From Metabacillus litoralis (GTDB taxonomy: Bacteria; Bacillota; Bacilli; Bacillales; Bacillaceae), in the NCBI RefSeq assembly GCF_007994985.1, contig NZ_VOQF01000013.1, positions 1 through 64,000 on the forward strand: a stretch of 64,000 nt of DNA, written 5' to 3'. The position numbers and the translations under genes are program-made. This document shows, one piece after another, positions 47,366-55,686 of this stretch. How positions within the stretch are numbered: the first letter of the stretch is position 1; the number at the start of each line of letters is the position of its first letter. Below the pieces are notes generated by a model, which did not search any database, was not told where the DNA came from, and saw nothing but the letters and a program-made list of their open reading frames with translations.

Positions 47366-47749
47366 TTACACACTCTCTTTAATAGGCTTTTGGATCCCTT
47401 TAATCGATTTACTAGTTTCAGGTGCAACGAATGATTCATCTTCATAATGATAGATCACTGCTTCTTCTAAAACTTCTCCACCTGCTAAGTGAGTTTGAAC
47501 AATTTTCCTACCTAAATCAGGTGATAACGCTTTGTACCAAGTCCCCTCAGGATAAACAATGGCAACACATGCATCTTTACATCTTCCATTACAGCGCGTT
47601 CGTGTTGTATGAATTTTCGTATCTAAATCTAGTCTTGTAATTTCATCACGAATGGCTTGTGTTACTTCTTCTCCATCTTTTCTCATACAGCTACTACCAT
47701 TACAAATAAGTACATGATGCTTTGTTTCCGATAAATTCCAAGTTGTCAT
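47366..47749 (-). CDS. cbiW: Thioredoxin-like [2Fe-2S] ferredoxin CbiW
   Basis: 127 residues. Cysteines at VLICNGSSCMRKDG and TRTRCNGRCKDACVAIVYPEG give the thioredoxin-like [2Fe-2S] ferredoxin pattern. In B. megaterium cbiW heads the same operon. It may deliver electrons to CbiH60 or CbiX; this is inference. AAAGGA is about 11 bases from the ATG. It is the first gene after the riboswitch-controlled terminator. Confidence 0.88.
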   Translation of the reverse strand: MTTWNLSETKHHVLICNGSSCMRKDGEEVTQAIRDEITRLDLDTKIHTTRTRCNGRCKDACVAIVYPEGTWYKALSPDLGRKIVQTHLAGGEVLEEAVIYHYEDESFVAPETSKSIKGIQKPIKESV

Positions 47750-47812
47750 GCTTTGACACGTCCTTTTCTCATGAATTGAAAGATATTTTTAGAAATTTAG
47801 TAGATTCTCAAT

Positions 47813-47838
47813 AAAAAAAACCTCTACTTAGGTAGAGG
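47813..47838 (-). terminator. Riboswitch-controlled terminator before cbiW
   Basis: CCTCTAC pairs with GTAGAGG around a 4-base loop, followed on the minus strand by eight T residues. It lies between the cobalamin aptamer and cbiW and is probably the expression platform that stops transcription when cobalamin is bound. Confidence 0.88.
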
Positions 47839-47921
47839 TGTACAAATACGCATAAACATACAAATTGCGATATTTATAACACATCTACCTATTTTCCCGT
47901 AGGTATGTGTATACAATAAAT

Positions 47922-48087
47922 TAGGCAGGTTTCCTGACTTAGGATCATAGATTACATGCGTCTTCCCGATTTTGTTAAATCAGTGACGGTTAGCATGCAA
48001 GCTCCCCATAACAGTGGCGGGTACCGTGACGGTTTTTCACCGTGCTTCCCTTTTAACCAAGCAAATCAATGCTATGGCACCTAATTT
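47922..48087 (-). ncRNA. Cobalamin riboswitch, proximal copy of cbiW operon
   Basis: On the minus strand the aptamer shows its conserved blocks in order: AGGTGCC near the 5' end, AAAGGGAAG, the GGTGAAAAACCG region, CCCGCCACTGT, and AAGTCAGGAAACCTGCC at the 3' end. It binds adenosylcobalamin and should repress the 20-gene cbi operon. A possible own promoter (TTGGAC/TAATAA) lies upstream at 48115-48144. Confidence 0.95.
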
Positions 48088-48114
48088 GATTTTTTCGTTT
48101 AGCTAGTTTAATGG

Positions 48115-48144
48115 TTATTACAAATTAATAGAGTATATGTCCAA
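48115..48144 (-). promoter_or_regulatory. Possible sigma-A promoter of proximal riboswitch
   Basis: TTGGAC (48139-48144) and TAATAA (48115-48120) on the minus strand with an 18-base spacer. The transcript would start just before the proximal aptamer. The match to consensus is moderate. Confidence 0.4.
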
Positions 48145-48309
48145 AAGCGAAATGATAGTAAAACTTTTTTGGGTTATCAATCAACATAGATGACACGAAC
48201 CTCTTATGTACCTTAGGTCTAGTTGTGCATCATCCATTTATGCATTAGTTTCACTTTTTTTCGTCCAAAATGAGTTGTAATACATCATGCTTAGAACATA
48301 AACCAATAT

Positions 48310-48339
48310 AAAAAATCCGCACACAATTGTGAGCGGATG
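48310..48339 (-). terminator. Terminator of distal riboswitch
   Basis: ATCCGC and GCGGAT with an inner palindrome ACAATTGT, followed by T residues on the minus strand. It lies about 100 bases after the distal aptamer and before the proximal one. Confidence 0.85.
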
Positions 48340-48437
48340 AAAACGACAGCAGCATGAAACAAGAGTAATACTTGTTATATGAATTGCGATCGTTTCACCT
48401 TCTCACCTCCCGAAGAAACTGAAACTTGATAAATTAA

Positions 48438-48611
48438 GACAGGTCTCCTGACTTGTGCTTCAATCTACTTTAAGACCTTCCCATTTAAAACCTTTATACT
48501 AGAAAAGGATTTCAAACAGTGGTTATCTTATTTCGTCCACACTTACAGTTGCGGGAACAGCTCTGGAGTTTCACCAGATTCCCTTTTAAGCCGATAGGCA
48601 TCTTAACTTAT
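48438..48611 (-). ncRNA. Cobalamin riboswitch, distal tandem copy
   Basis: Conserved blocks on the minus strand: GATGCC near the 5' end, AAAAGGGAATCTGGTGAAAC, CCCGCAACTGT (one base differs from CCCGCCACTGT, an allowed position), and AAGTCAGGAGACCTGTC at the 3' end. It is followed by a terminator but by no real gene: only a 7-codon frame (48375-48398, MKRSQFI) with a good binding site. It has a strong promoter of its own. Confidence 0.93.
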
Positions 48612-48647
48612 TGCTTCTATTTAATTATGTATGAATGTCTATTTGCT

Positions 48648-48676
48648 ATAATATATGAATATTCGATGTATTTCAA
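48648..48676 (-). promoter_or_regulatory. Sigma-A promoter of distal riboswitch
   Basis: TTGAAA (48671-48676) and TATTAT (48648-48653) with a 17-base spacer on the minus strand, ideally placed to start the leader RNA about 30 bases before the aptamer. Confidence 0.75.
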
Positions 48677-48802
48677 TAACATTTTTACATCTATCATTGA
48701 TAAAAGGTAAATACAATTAAGATTCATTGATTGAATTTGCTGAAATTTATGTTTTTTTTAGATGATTTGCTTACTATGATTTAGTTATATCTAAATAATG
48801 AT

Positions 48803-49231
48803 TCATTTAATTTTTCTAGCTAATCCATGCCAGCAATAATAAACTTCTTCAGCCTTATTTGCAGCATATTGTAAGATCCAGCCACATACATCACGAATGT
48901 TCCTGTTTTTTTCTAGCATCGGAACAATTCCTCTTCCCATTTCTAACATAATAAAATAAAAGGGAAATTGTAATGATTTTTCGGCTTCACATAGCTTATC
49001 AATTTCTTCAATAAAAAAGCTTTTAACTTCGTCAATTGATTTTCCACTTATTAATTGTTCTTCAACCCACTTTTCCCAGCCTTCCATAACGAAAGTTGAA
49101 TTCTGTTTGAGGGAAGTTTGCCATTTACTGAATTCATCGCCATTGTAGGCACTATGCAAAATAAGGTTCTCACAACTTTGTTTTACGATTTTTCTTTTTC
49201 CTGAATAGGCACCACCGACCACGAGCTGCAT
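48803..49231 (-). CDS. Second CobU-like protein (short, divergent)
   Basis: 142 residues from ATG 49231 (AAGGGGG at seven bases). It starts MQLVVGGAYSGKRKIV, a CobU-type P-loop, and has MLEMGRGIVP, matching the CobU segment NEVGMGIVP. It is shorter than CobU (about 180) and lacks the RI..H...R guanylylated-histidine region. It overlaps cobC by about 50 bp and ends the operon. It could be a specialised or regulatory relative of CobU; its function is not known. Confidence 0.7.
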   Translation of the reverse strand: MQLVVGGAYSGKRKIVKQSCENLILHSAYNGDEFSKWQTSLKQNSTFVMEGWEKWVEEQLISGKSIDEVKSFFIEEIDKLCEAEKSLQFPFYFIMLEMGRGIVPMLEKNRNIRDVCGWILQYAANKAEEVYYCWHGLARKIK

Positions 49232-49809
49232 ATCCATTCCCCCTTACTTTGTATTAAAGTTACCTTATAGCCATTTCCATGATTAACAGGTAATTCCCAT
49301 AGGTTGTTTGTAATCTTAAATTTAAGTAAACAAGAACGTATTGTCCCTCCATGTGTGACTATTAAAATGTTTTTGCTTTCTTGGTAATTTAGCGACAAAA
49401 GATCATTAAAAAAGTCATCAATTCGTGCTTGTAATTGTGTTAGTTTTTCACCGTTTGGAGGGGAAAGGTTATGCATATCATCAAGCCAAGCGCGGTACTC
49501 AGCATCATTTTTTAATAAATTATAAGTTTTACCTTCCCACTCACCAAAATTCAATTCTCTTAATCTAGTATCTAAACAAACAGGTGCATTCTTTATTAGA
49601 AGTTTAGTTGTTTGGACACAACGTTTAAGATCACTTGAGAAGCAATAGTGGAATTTTATTCGTTTTAATCCTGATTTTAAAACAGTAAATTGCTCTTCAT
49701 GATGATTAATTAAAGGCTCATTAGTATGACCTAAGTATCGCTTTTCAAGATTGGATTTTGTCACACCATGACGAATGAGATATATATCCAAACAATTGCC
49801 AGTCCACAT
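49183..49809 (-). CDS. cobC: Alpha-ribazole phosphatase CobC (histidine phosphatase)
   Basis: 208 residues. IYLIRHGVTKSN holds the catalytic RHG, with FSSDLKRCVQT, LNFGEWEGKTY and IVTHGGTIRSCL. It removes the 5' phosphate from alpha-ribazole phosphate or from cobalamin phosphate in the last step of nucleotide-loop assembly. The strong GGGAGGAG site confirms the start at 49809 although it lies 49 bp inside cobS. Confidence 0.88.
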   Translation of the reverse strand: MWTGNCLDIYLIRHGVTKSNLEKRYLGHTNEPLINHHEEQFTVLKSGLKRIKFHYCFSSDLKRCVQTTKLLIKNAPVCLDTRLRELNFGEWEGKTYNLLKNDAEYRAWLDDMHNLSPPNGEKLTQLQARIDDFFNDLLSLNYQESKNILIVTHGGTIRSCLLKFKITNNLWELPVNHGNGYKVTLIQSKGEWICSSWSVVPIQEKEKS

Positions 49810-50534
49810 AGTTCTCCTCCCTCTATAGAAGTACCGACTAAGTCTCCATTAATTCCATGAAAGGTGTTTTTGATCCATTTTCGTCCTATAAAAAAAAGAA
49901 TTAAATAAGCTATTAAAAGAAGTAACATAATCGGAGCAATGATAATAATAATACTTATTGGTAAGAACGCAAGAATCATCTCTTTATGTGTAAGGTATTT
50001 CTTCCATTCAAAAGCAAGTCCTTCTCTTTTCATCACTGGTACATTAAATAAAAGGAGAAGTGCTAGTAAACGACTACATGCAGGAATGAATAATAGAATG
50101 ATTGAAAGTTGATCAAACTCTACCGATTTAGCATTGAGCAAACCATAAATAAACGCAGTTTTCCAACCAATATGAAAGATAACAGCAAGAACTGAAAAGC
50201 TCCCAACATGAGGGTCTTTCATAATTTCCCGTTGCTTCTCAGGAGAACCATTTGAGCCTAATGCATCTGCAACATCCATTAACCCGTCAAGGTGTAAACC
50301 ACCAGTTAAAAATACCCATAATGAAATTAAGGCAAAAGCAGTCATCCAATGTGGTAAAACGGGATAGAAAAGATAAAGAAAGGAAATTAAAAGTCCACCT
50401 ATCACAAATCCAACAAGCGCAAACGAGACAAGTGCCCCTTTAATTGTTCCTTTTTCCCAAGAAAGTGTAAGCGGAATCGGTATCCTTGTTAAAAATTGTA
50501 GAGCTAGTAAAAAGCCATGAAAAAAGGCAATCAC
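49761..50534 (-). CDS. cobS: Cobalamin synthase CobS
   Basis: 257 residues, seven or so membrane helices. FLTRIPIP near the start, GGLHLDGLMDVADALGS and RDPHVGSF-like (KDPHVGSFSVLAV) are CobS signatures. It joins adenosylcobinamide-GDP with alpha-ribazole in the membrane. The GTG start follows GGAGGGGGAATGA, part of which is the end of cobU. Confidence 0.93.
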   Translation of the reverse strand: MIAFFHGFLLALQFLTRIPIPLTLSWEKGTIKGALVSFALVGFVIGGLLISFLYLFYPVLPHWMTAFALISLWVFLTGGLHLDGLMDVADALGSNGSPEKQREIMKDPHVGSFSVLAVIFHIGWKTAFIYGLLNAKSVEFDQLSIILLFIPACSRLLALLLLFNVPVMKREGLAFEWKKYLTHKEMILAFLPISIIIIIAPIMLLLLIAYLILFFIGRKWIKNTFHGINGDLVGTSIEGGELCGLAIVWIYISFVMV

Positions 50535-51086
50535 TCATTCCCCCTCCTTCCACTGAATCGGAATTCCGGCAATGACTTGATAAGCAGCATCACATTCACT
50601 AATAAGAAAGTGATGGACATTTTCGAGTGCATACATATATTGATGAGTAAAATAATCCTTCACTAGCATGCCTTCATTTAAATCATTTGAAACAATAAAA
50701 AGATTTAGTTGTTTTCGTATGCTAATATCAATCCAACTCGTCACTTCTTCAATTAATTGAGTTAAGTCTGCTTGTTTTTTGTACATCATATTGTTTAACC
50801 ATAGTGTTAAACAGTCGATTAGTAGCACATCCTGATTATGTAGATTTTCTAGTAAAGTTGATAAGTTCATCGGTGCTTCAAGTGTATCCCATAAATTTGA
50901 TCGTTCGTGAACATGCCTATTAATACGATCCTTCATTTCACCGTCAGAACGCTCTGCCGTTGCGATATAATAAAGTTTGTTATTTATAGATGTGTTGTTT
51001 AAATTTTGGTGATATGTTTCCAAAGCAAGTTTTTCTGCATAGGAGCTTTTACCAGATCTTGCTCCACCTGATATAAACGTAATCAT
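50535..51086 (-). CDS. cobU: Adenosylcobinamide kinase/guanylyltransferase CobU
   Basis: 183 residues. SGGARSGKSSYAE is the P-loop, and ATAERSDGEMKDRINRHVHERSNLW holds the histidine that forms the GMP intermediate. The usual NEVG.GIVP segment reads NDLNEGMLVKD here. It phosphorylates adenosylcobinamide and attaches GMP. ATG at 51086 follows GGAGGGAG and overlaps cobD by 4 bp. Confidence 0.9.
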   Translation of the reverse strand: MITFISGGARSGKSSYAEKLALETYHQNLNNTSINNKLYYIATAERSDGEMKDRINRHVHERSNLWDTLEAPMNLSTLLENLHNQDVLLIDCLTLWLNNMMYKKQADLTQLIEEVTSWIDISIRKQLNLFIVSNDLNEGMLVKDYFTHQYMYALENVHHFLISECDAAYQVIAGIPIQWKEGE

Positions 51087-52168
51087 TGTTGCTCCCTCCA
51101 CAAACGTAACACATTAAGTAGATATTTGTTTTCCTCTTCATTACGAACAGCCAGCCTTAAATAACGACCCTCTAGTTCTTTAAATGTTTGAGTATGACGA
51201 GGAATTAGTTGATGGTTTAATAAAAAACGAAATAACTCTTCTGTATTTTTATGATCATCTTGAAGTAAATAAAAATTTACAACTGTTGGAGAAACATAAA
51301 AACCTAGACTAGTAAGTTCAGCTTTCATATATATTAATTGTTTTTTAAGCCAGTTTTTTGTATGTTCAATAAAAGTTTCATCTGCAAATAAATAAGGCAA
51401 AAGACTAGTTACAACTCCATTTATACTCCAAGGAATTTGTTTTGAGCGCAATTTGTTAACTTTGTGTTGATTAGCAATAATATATCCAAGTCTTAAACCG
51501 GGTACTGAATAGATTTTTGTTAAAGAACGTAGCAAAATTAAATTGTGGTTGGTTTCTACTAAAGATGTTAAATCTTCATACTCGCTTGGAGCAAAATGAA
51601 TAAAAGCTTCATCAACAATAATTGTTGTTCCATACTTAGAAGCATTTTCGATGATTATTTTCATTTCGTCTATAGATGTCATTGTCCCAGTTGGGTTATT
51701 TGGTCGACATATAAAAACAATATCTACTTCATGAAGCTTTTCTACTATGGATTCAAGTGGAAGTGTAAAATGATTATCATCAGAAAGTGATAGTGACGAA
51801 ACATCTATGTTATAAACCTCACAAGCGCGTTTATATTCAGAAAAAGTTGGTTCAATTACTAATGCTTTTTGTCCTGAAAAAAGATGTGCAATAAGGAAGA
51901 TTGCTTCAGCGCCTCCATTTGTAAGAAGAACATGATCTTCTGGTAAATTCTCATGTTTAGATACTAGTTTTGTTGCCTCCATGTAATCTGGATCTGGATA
52001 GTTTTGGATTTGTTTGAAAGATTGCAAAAATTCCTGTTTTATTTTTCGTGGTGGTCCCAATGGATTGAGATTTGCACTAAAATCGTATATTTTTTCGTTT
52101 TGATTAATACCAGTTAATTCGAAAATTTTAGATGGTTGACCACCATGTGCGGGCCACTTCATGTACAT
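51083..52168 (-). CDS. cobD: L-threonine-O-3-phosphate decarboxylase CobD
   Basis: 361 residues, class I PLP-dependent fold. HGG near the N-terminus, DFSANLNPLGPP, NPTGTMTSIDEM, VDEAFIHFAP and SLTKIYSVPGLRLGY (with the PLP lysine) are visible. It makes (R)-1-amino-2-propanol phosphate from the product of PduX for attachment by CbiB. The start could be 52168 or 52162. Confidence 0.92.
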   Translation of the reverse strand: MYMKWPAHGGQPSKIFELTGINQNEKIYDFSANLNPLGPPRKIKQEFLQSFKQIQNYPDPDYMEATKLVSKHENLPEDHVLLTNGGAEAIFLIAHLFSGQKALVIEPTFSEYKRACEVYNIDVSSLSLSDDNHFTLPLESIVEKLHEVDIVFICRPNNPTGTMTSIDEMKIIIENASKYGTTIIVDEAFIHFAPSEYEDLTSLVETNHNLILLRSLTKIYSVPGLRLGYIIANQHKVNKLRSKQIPWSINGVVTSLLPYLFADETFIEHTKNWLKKQLIYMKAELTSLGFYVSPTVVNFYLLQDDHKNTEELFRFLLNHQLIPRHTQTFKELEGRYLRLAVRNEEENKYLLNVLRLWREQQ

Positions 52169-52222
52169 CAAGCCTTTCTTGTTTGATTAGAGGCTATCAT
52201 TGTGAACAAATAGATAAAAATC

Positions 52223-53179
52223 TTATATCAGGGTAATACAAAAAAGAAGGATTATAAATACGATCCAAGCTCCATGCATAAATAAAACTGTACTCGTTAT
52301 ATCCCCTACATGTAGCTTTCGATAAAAATGACCCATTTCAGCTCGATAGGAAACAATTCCTTCATACTTGTTTTGCCCACCTAAAACCACACCTAATAAG
52401 CCTGCTGTCATGGCTTCAGGCCAACCGCCGTTTGGACTTGGGTGTTTTTTCGCATCACGAAATGTAACTTTAAGAGCATTCCATCGTCTTAATTTTGGGA
52501 CAAATAATGAAAAAATCCACATGCACAATGCAGTAAGACGGGCTGGAACATAGTTTGCCAGATCATCACAACGAGCTGATGCCCATCCGAAATCTATGAA
52601 TTTTTCATTTTTGTAACCGACCATAGAATCTAGTGTATTGATTGCACGATAAGCCATTGCTAAAGGTGCCCCACCGATTAAGGCCCAAAATAATGGGGAA
52701 ATCACTCCGTCAACTGTGTTTTCAGCCACTGTTTCTACAGTACCGCGAACAATTTCAGATGCTGGTAAATCATGTGTATCACGTCCAACAATATACCCGA
52801 GTTTTTTTCTAGCCGTTATCAAGTCATTATTTTTCAATGGTTTTTGAACATCTGTTGCTGCCTGCTGTAAGCCTTTTATCGCAACTGTGGAAGAAATAAA
52901 GTAAATCTCAAATAATAGCGAAAGAATTGGATGAATTAGTGCTAGTACCTCTAAAACGAAATAAACAAAAAGATAGGTTCCACCAACAATGCTAATCAGT
53001 AATAACAAACCTTTACATTTACGATATCTATCTTTATTCCATGCTTCTTCAAGAGTGCTAATTCCTTTTCCAATGATAATAACAGGATGTGGAGTCCATT
53101 TAGGATCACCAATTAAGCCGTCGAGTAAAACAGCGAGTAAAATAAGATAGACATGAAGATCAAAGACACTCATTATCAT
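52223..53179 (-). CDS. cbiB: Adenosylcobinamide-phosphate synthase CbiB
   Basis: 318 residues with several membrane helices. DGLIGDPKWTPHPVIIIGK, GRDTHDLPASEIVRGTVETVAENTVDGVISPLFWALIGGAP and GGWPEAMTAGLLGVVLGG are CbiB signatures. It couples aminopropanol phosphate to adenosylcobyric acid. Overlaps the btuD-cbiZ stop by four bases (ATGA). Confidence 0.94.
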   Translation of the reverse strand: MIMSVFDLHVYLILLAVLLDGLIGDPKWTPHPVIIIGKGISTLEEAWNKDRYRKCKGLLLLISIVGGTYLFVYFVLEVLALIHPILSLLFEIYFISSTVAIKGLQQAATDVQKPLKNNDLITARKKLGYIVGRDTHDLPASEIVRGTVETVAENTVDGVISPLFWALIGGAPLAMAYRAINTLDSMVGYKNEKFIDFGWASARCDDLANYVPARLTALCMWIFSLFVPKLRRWNALKVTFRDAKKHPSPNGGWPEAMTAGLLGVVLGGQNKYEGIVSYRAEMGHFYRKLHVGDITSTVLFMHGAWIVFIILLFCITLI

Positions 53180-54636
53180 ATCTTTTTCTTCCGTTTTTCA
53201 TAGTTATGTAGTGCCTCAATTAAACCATTGTAGACAACCTTTCCTATGGCTTTTCCAAGCTTTGTTCCTGAACCAGCATATGTTGTTGATTCACCATTTT
53301 GTGTTGATGCTATTAATGTGGAATCTGTAGATGTACCAGTGGCAATCGTTTGGGTGTTGGGATCTTTTATTTGTAGATCTGTAAATACTTTTGTTTTAGC
53401 TTCTGTTGCAGATTGGATACTATTAACTAGTGCTCCATCTGTTAAATGTGCATCAAGAAATATCATGATATTAACAGTTCCAATTTTATCGCTAGAATTT
53501 TGGTGCTGCTGTGTGATGTCAACAGCATTTCCAACACCTGCTGTAATGACTGATAAAATTTCAATGCCTTCTATATTCTCTTTAATAACACTTTTATCCT
53601 CTAAAATAACAGCTGTCATCATCCCAACTGTATCATAAGTCGAAATCTTTGCTTGTTGTAGCCAATTTAGAATATCTTGCTTTGGATTTGAACAATTGTA
53701 ATTGTAGTGAACATGAAAATTACAGAAATTTCTACTCCAATAAAGTCCTTCACCTAATACAGCGTTTGAAATTGTTCGCATAGGATGTGGGAAATGAATA
53801 TGGATAAAGTTCTTTGTTGTGTTAATTTGATAATCAAGATTTGTATGTAGTTGTTTCGTTTTATTCGGTATTAAGGAAATTTGCGGTTTTGCAATCACAG
53901 GGTGAAAGTTTGTTTTGATAGCTACTTCATAAACTTGTTGTAGTTTTTCTTCTTTTTGTAATAAAGATAGATCACCTGTTTCAACTAAAAGACCATGATG
54001 TAATAAACCTATTTTATTTGCAAATAGTGAAGCGATATTTAAATCATGTAAAATCGCAATAATCGTTAATTCATGATTTTTTTGATACTCTTGTAAATGT
54101 TGAAGCATTTCAAGAGTATGCCTCATATCCAAATGATTGGTTGGTTCGTCTAATATCAATATCTTAGGCTCTTGTGCTAATGCTTTCGCAAGCAAAACAC
54201 GTTGTTTTTCTCCACCACTTAACTGTTTAAATAGCTTATTTCTATATTGATCTACATATGTTTTTTCCATTACATCTTTGACAATCTCTTTATCATAATT
54301 TGATATAGACTTAAAAAATCCCTTTTGATGTGGATAGCGACCAAGGCTGACAATCTCTTCAACAGAAAAGTCGAATTCTACAGCTGCTTCTTGTGATAAA
54401 ACAGCCATCATTTCCGCTCTTTCTATAGAGGAATACTGTTGCAATAGCTTATTCATAATTGTGATTGAACCTAATTGTAATGGCAATACACCTGTGATTA
54501 ATTTACTTAGGGTGGTTTTTCCGCTGCCATTTGGACCAATTAATGCATAAAAGTGCCCCTTATCAATTGTAAGGCTGATATTTTTAACAATGCTCTTTTT
54601 CAAATAGCCACCTGAAACATTTTGAAGTGTTATCAT
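53176..54636 (-). CDS. BtuD-CbiZ fusion: corrinoid ABC ATPase with amidohydrolase
   Basis: 486 residues. Residues 1-about 250 are an ABC ATPase (GPNGSGKTT, LSGGEKQRVLLAK, ILILDEPTNHLD, AILHDLN) of the FecCD/BtuD type. Residues about 275-480 are a CbiZ domain (HPMRTISNAVLGEGLYWSRNF, GMMTAVILEDKS, SVITAGVGNAVDIT, LTDGALVNSIQSATEAKTKVFTDL, ATGTSTDST). CbiZ removes the aminopropanol-nucleotide loop of foreign corrinoids. The fusion therefore couples uptake with remodelling; B. subtilis YvrA is, from memory, organised alike. Confidence 0.9.
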   Translation of the reverse strand: MITLQNVSGGYLKKSIVKNISLTIDKGHFYALIGPNGSGKTTLSKLITGVLPLQLGSITIMNKLLQQYSSIERAEMMAVLSQEAAVEFDFSVEEIVSLGRYPHQKGFFKSISNYDKEIVKDVMEKTYVDQYRNKLFKQLSGGEKQRVLLAKALAQEPKILILDEPTNHLDMRHTLEMLQHLQEYQKNHELTIIAILHDLNIASLFANKIGLLHHGLLVETGDLSLLQKEEKLQQVYEVAIKTNFHPVIAKPQISLIPNKTKQLHTNLDYQINTTKNFIHIHFPHPMRTISNAVLGEGLYWSRNFCNFHVHYNYNCSNPKQDILNWLQQAKISTYDTVGMMTAVILEDKSVIKENIEGIEILSVITAGVGNAVDITQQHQNSSDKIGTVNIMIFLDAHLTDGALVNSIQSATEAKTKVFTDLQIKDPNTQTIATGTSTDSTLIASTQNGESTTYAGSGTKLGKAIGKVVYNGLIEALHNYEKRKKKI

Positions 54637-54642
54637 AACTCT

Positions 54643-55686
54643 CTACCCCCTTCCAAGTCGCTCCCTAATTAGCAATAATGCAAATACAGGAGCTCCAATT
54701 AAAGCTGTAATAACACCTATAGGTAACTCGCTAGGTGCGATAATTGTACGAGCAAACAAATCTGCAAGAACCAGGTAACCTCCTCCTAATAACAATGATA
54801 GAGGTAGAACTTGTTTATGATTTGGTCCGATTAATAATCTCGTAAAATGAGGAATAACTAATCCAACAAAGCCAATTGAACCAGAAACTGATACAGCAGC
54901 TCCTGTTAATAAAGATGCACCCACAATAATGAGTATTTTTCCTTTTCGAACATTCACACCTAAATGCTCTGCTGCTTCTTCTCCTAATGCAAAAGCATTG
55001 AGTTCGCGTGCACGGAAAAGTAAAAAACATGCACCTATAATAAAAAATGGTATTAGTAATTTTACATGGCTCCAGCCTCTCATCCCAATATTCCCCATCA
55101 ACCAATACAAGATGGCACGTGCATCTTCTTGAGGACTTAACGCGATTATTAGTGAAACAACTGCACTTATAAAAGAACTCACTATAATGCCAGCTAATAT
55201 AATCGTTTCAATGGAAAGTGTCTTGTTTGCTAAAGCGGTAACGCTAAATACAATAAACATTGCAATAAATCCTGAGATAATGGAGATGATTGGTAATGTA
55301 TAAACTCCCAAAAAAGATATGGAAATTTGAAAATATAAAACTATTACAGCACCTAGAGCTGCACCAGATGATACACCAATAGTGAAAGGATCAGCGAGTG
55401 GATTTCGTAAAAGTCCTTGAAAAGCTGCACCTGCTAATGCTAACGCGGCACCAACAAAGAAAGCTAATAATACTCGTGGAAAGCGAATTTCCCAAATGAT
55501 TCGTTCAGCAATTAGTGGAATGTTTTCACCAAATAGTTGTGTTTCTATTATTTTGCTTGATAAAATGTCGAGAATTACAGTTATTGGATAATGTACACTA
55601 CTAATGAACAAACCTAGGAGAGCTGCCAAAATGACAAACACTCCTGTTAGTAAGTACATCCAAGCTAGTTTATTTTTCAAAAACAT
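54643..55686 (-). CDS. btuC: Corrinoid ABC transporter permease BtuC
   Basis: 347 residues with about nine or ten membrane helices of the FecCD family. Signatures: RFPRVLLAFFVGAALALAGAAFQGLLRNPLADPFTIGVSSGAALGAV, GFVGLVIPHFTRLLIG and ELPIGVITALIGAPVFALLL. It forms the membrane channel for corrinoids. ATG at 55686 lies inside btuF (17-bp overlap), so translation is coupled. Confidence 0.9.
   Translation of the reverse strand: MFLKNKLAWMYLLTGVFVILAALLGLFISSVHYPITVILDILSSKIIETQLFGENIPLIAERIIWEIRFPRVLLAFFVGAALALAGAAFQGLLRNPLADPFTIGVSSGAALGAVIVLYFQISISFLGVYTLPIISIISGFIAMFIVFSVTALANKTLSIETIILAGIIVSSFISAVVSLIIALSPQEDARAILYWLMGNIGMRGWSHVKLLIPFFIIGACFLLFRARELNAFALGEEAAEHLGVNVRKGKILIIVGASLLTGAAVSVSGSIGFVGLVIPHFTRLLIGPNHKQVLPLSLLLGGGYLVLADLFARTIIAPSELPIGVITALIGAPVFALLLIRERLGRG

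Noticed and set aside
48519-48710. 63-codon plus-strand frame
   Set aside because: It lies antisense over the distal cobalamin riboswitch and its promoter.
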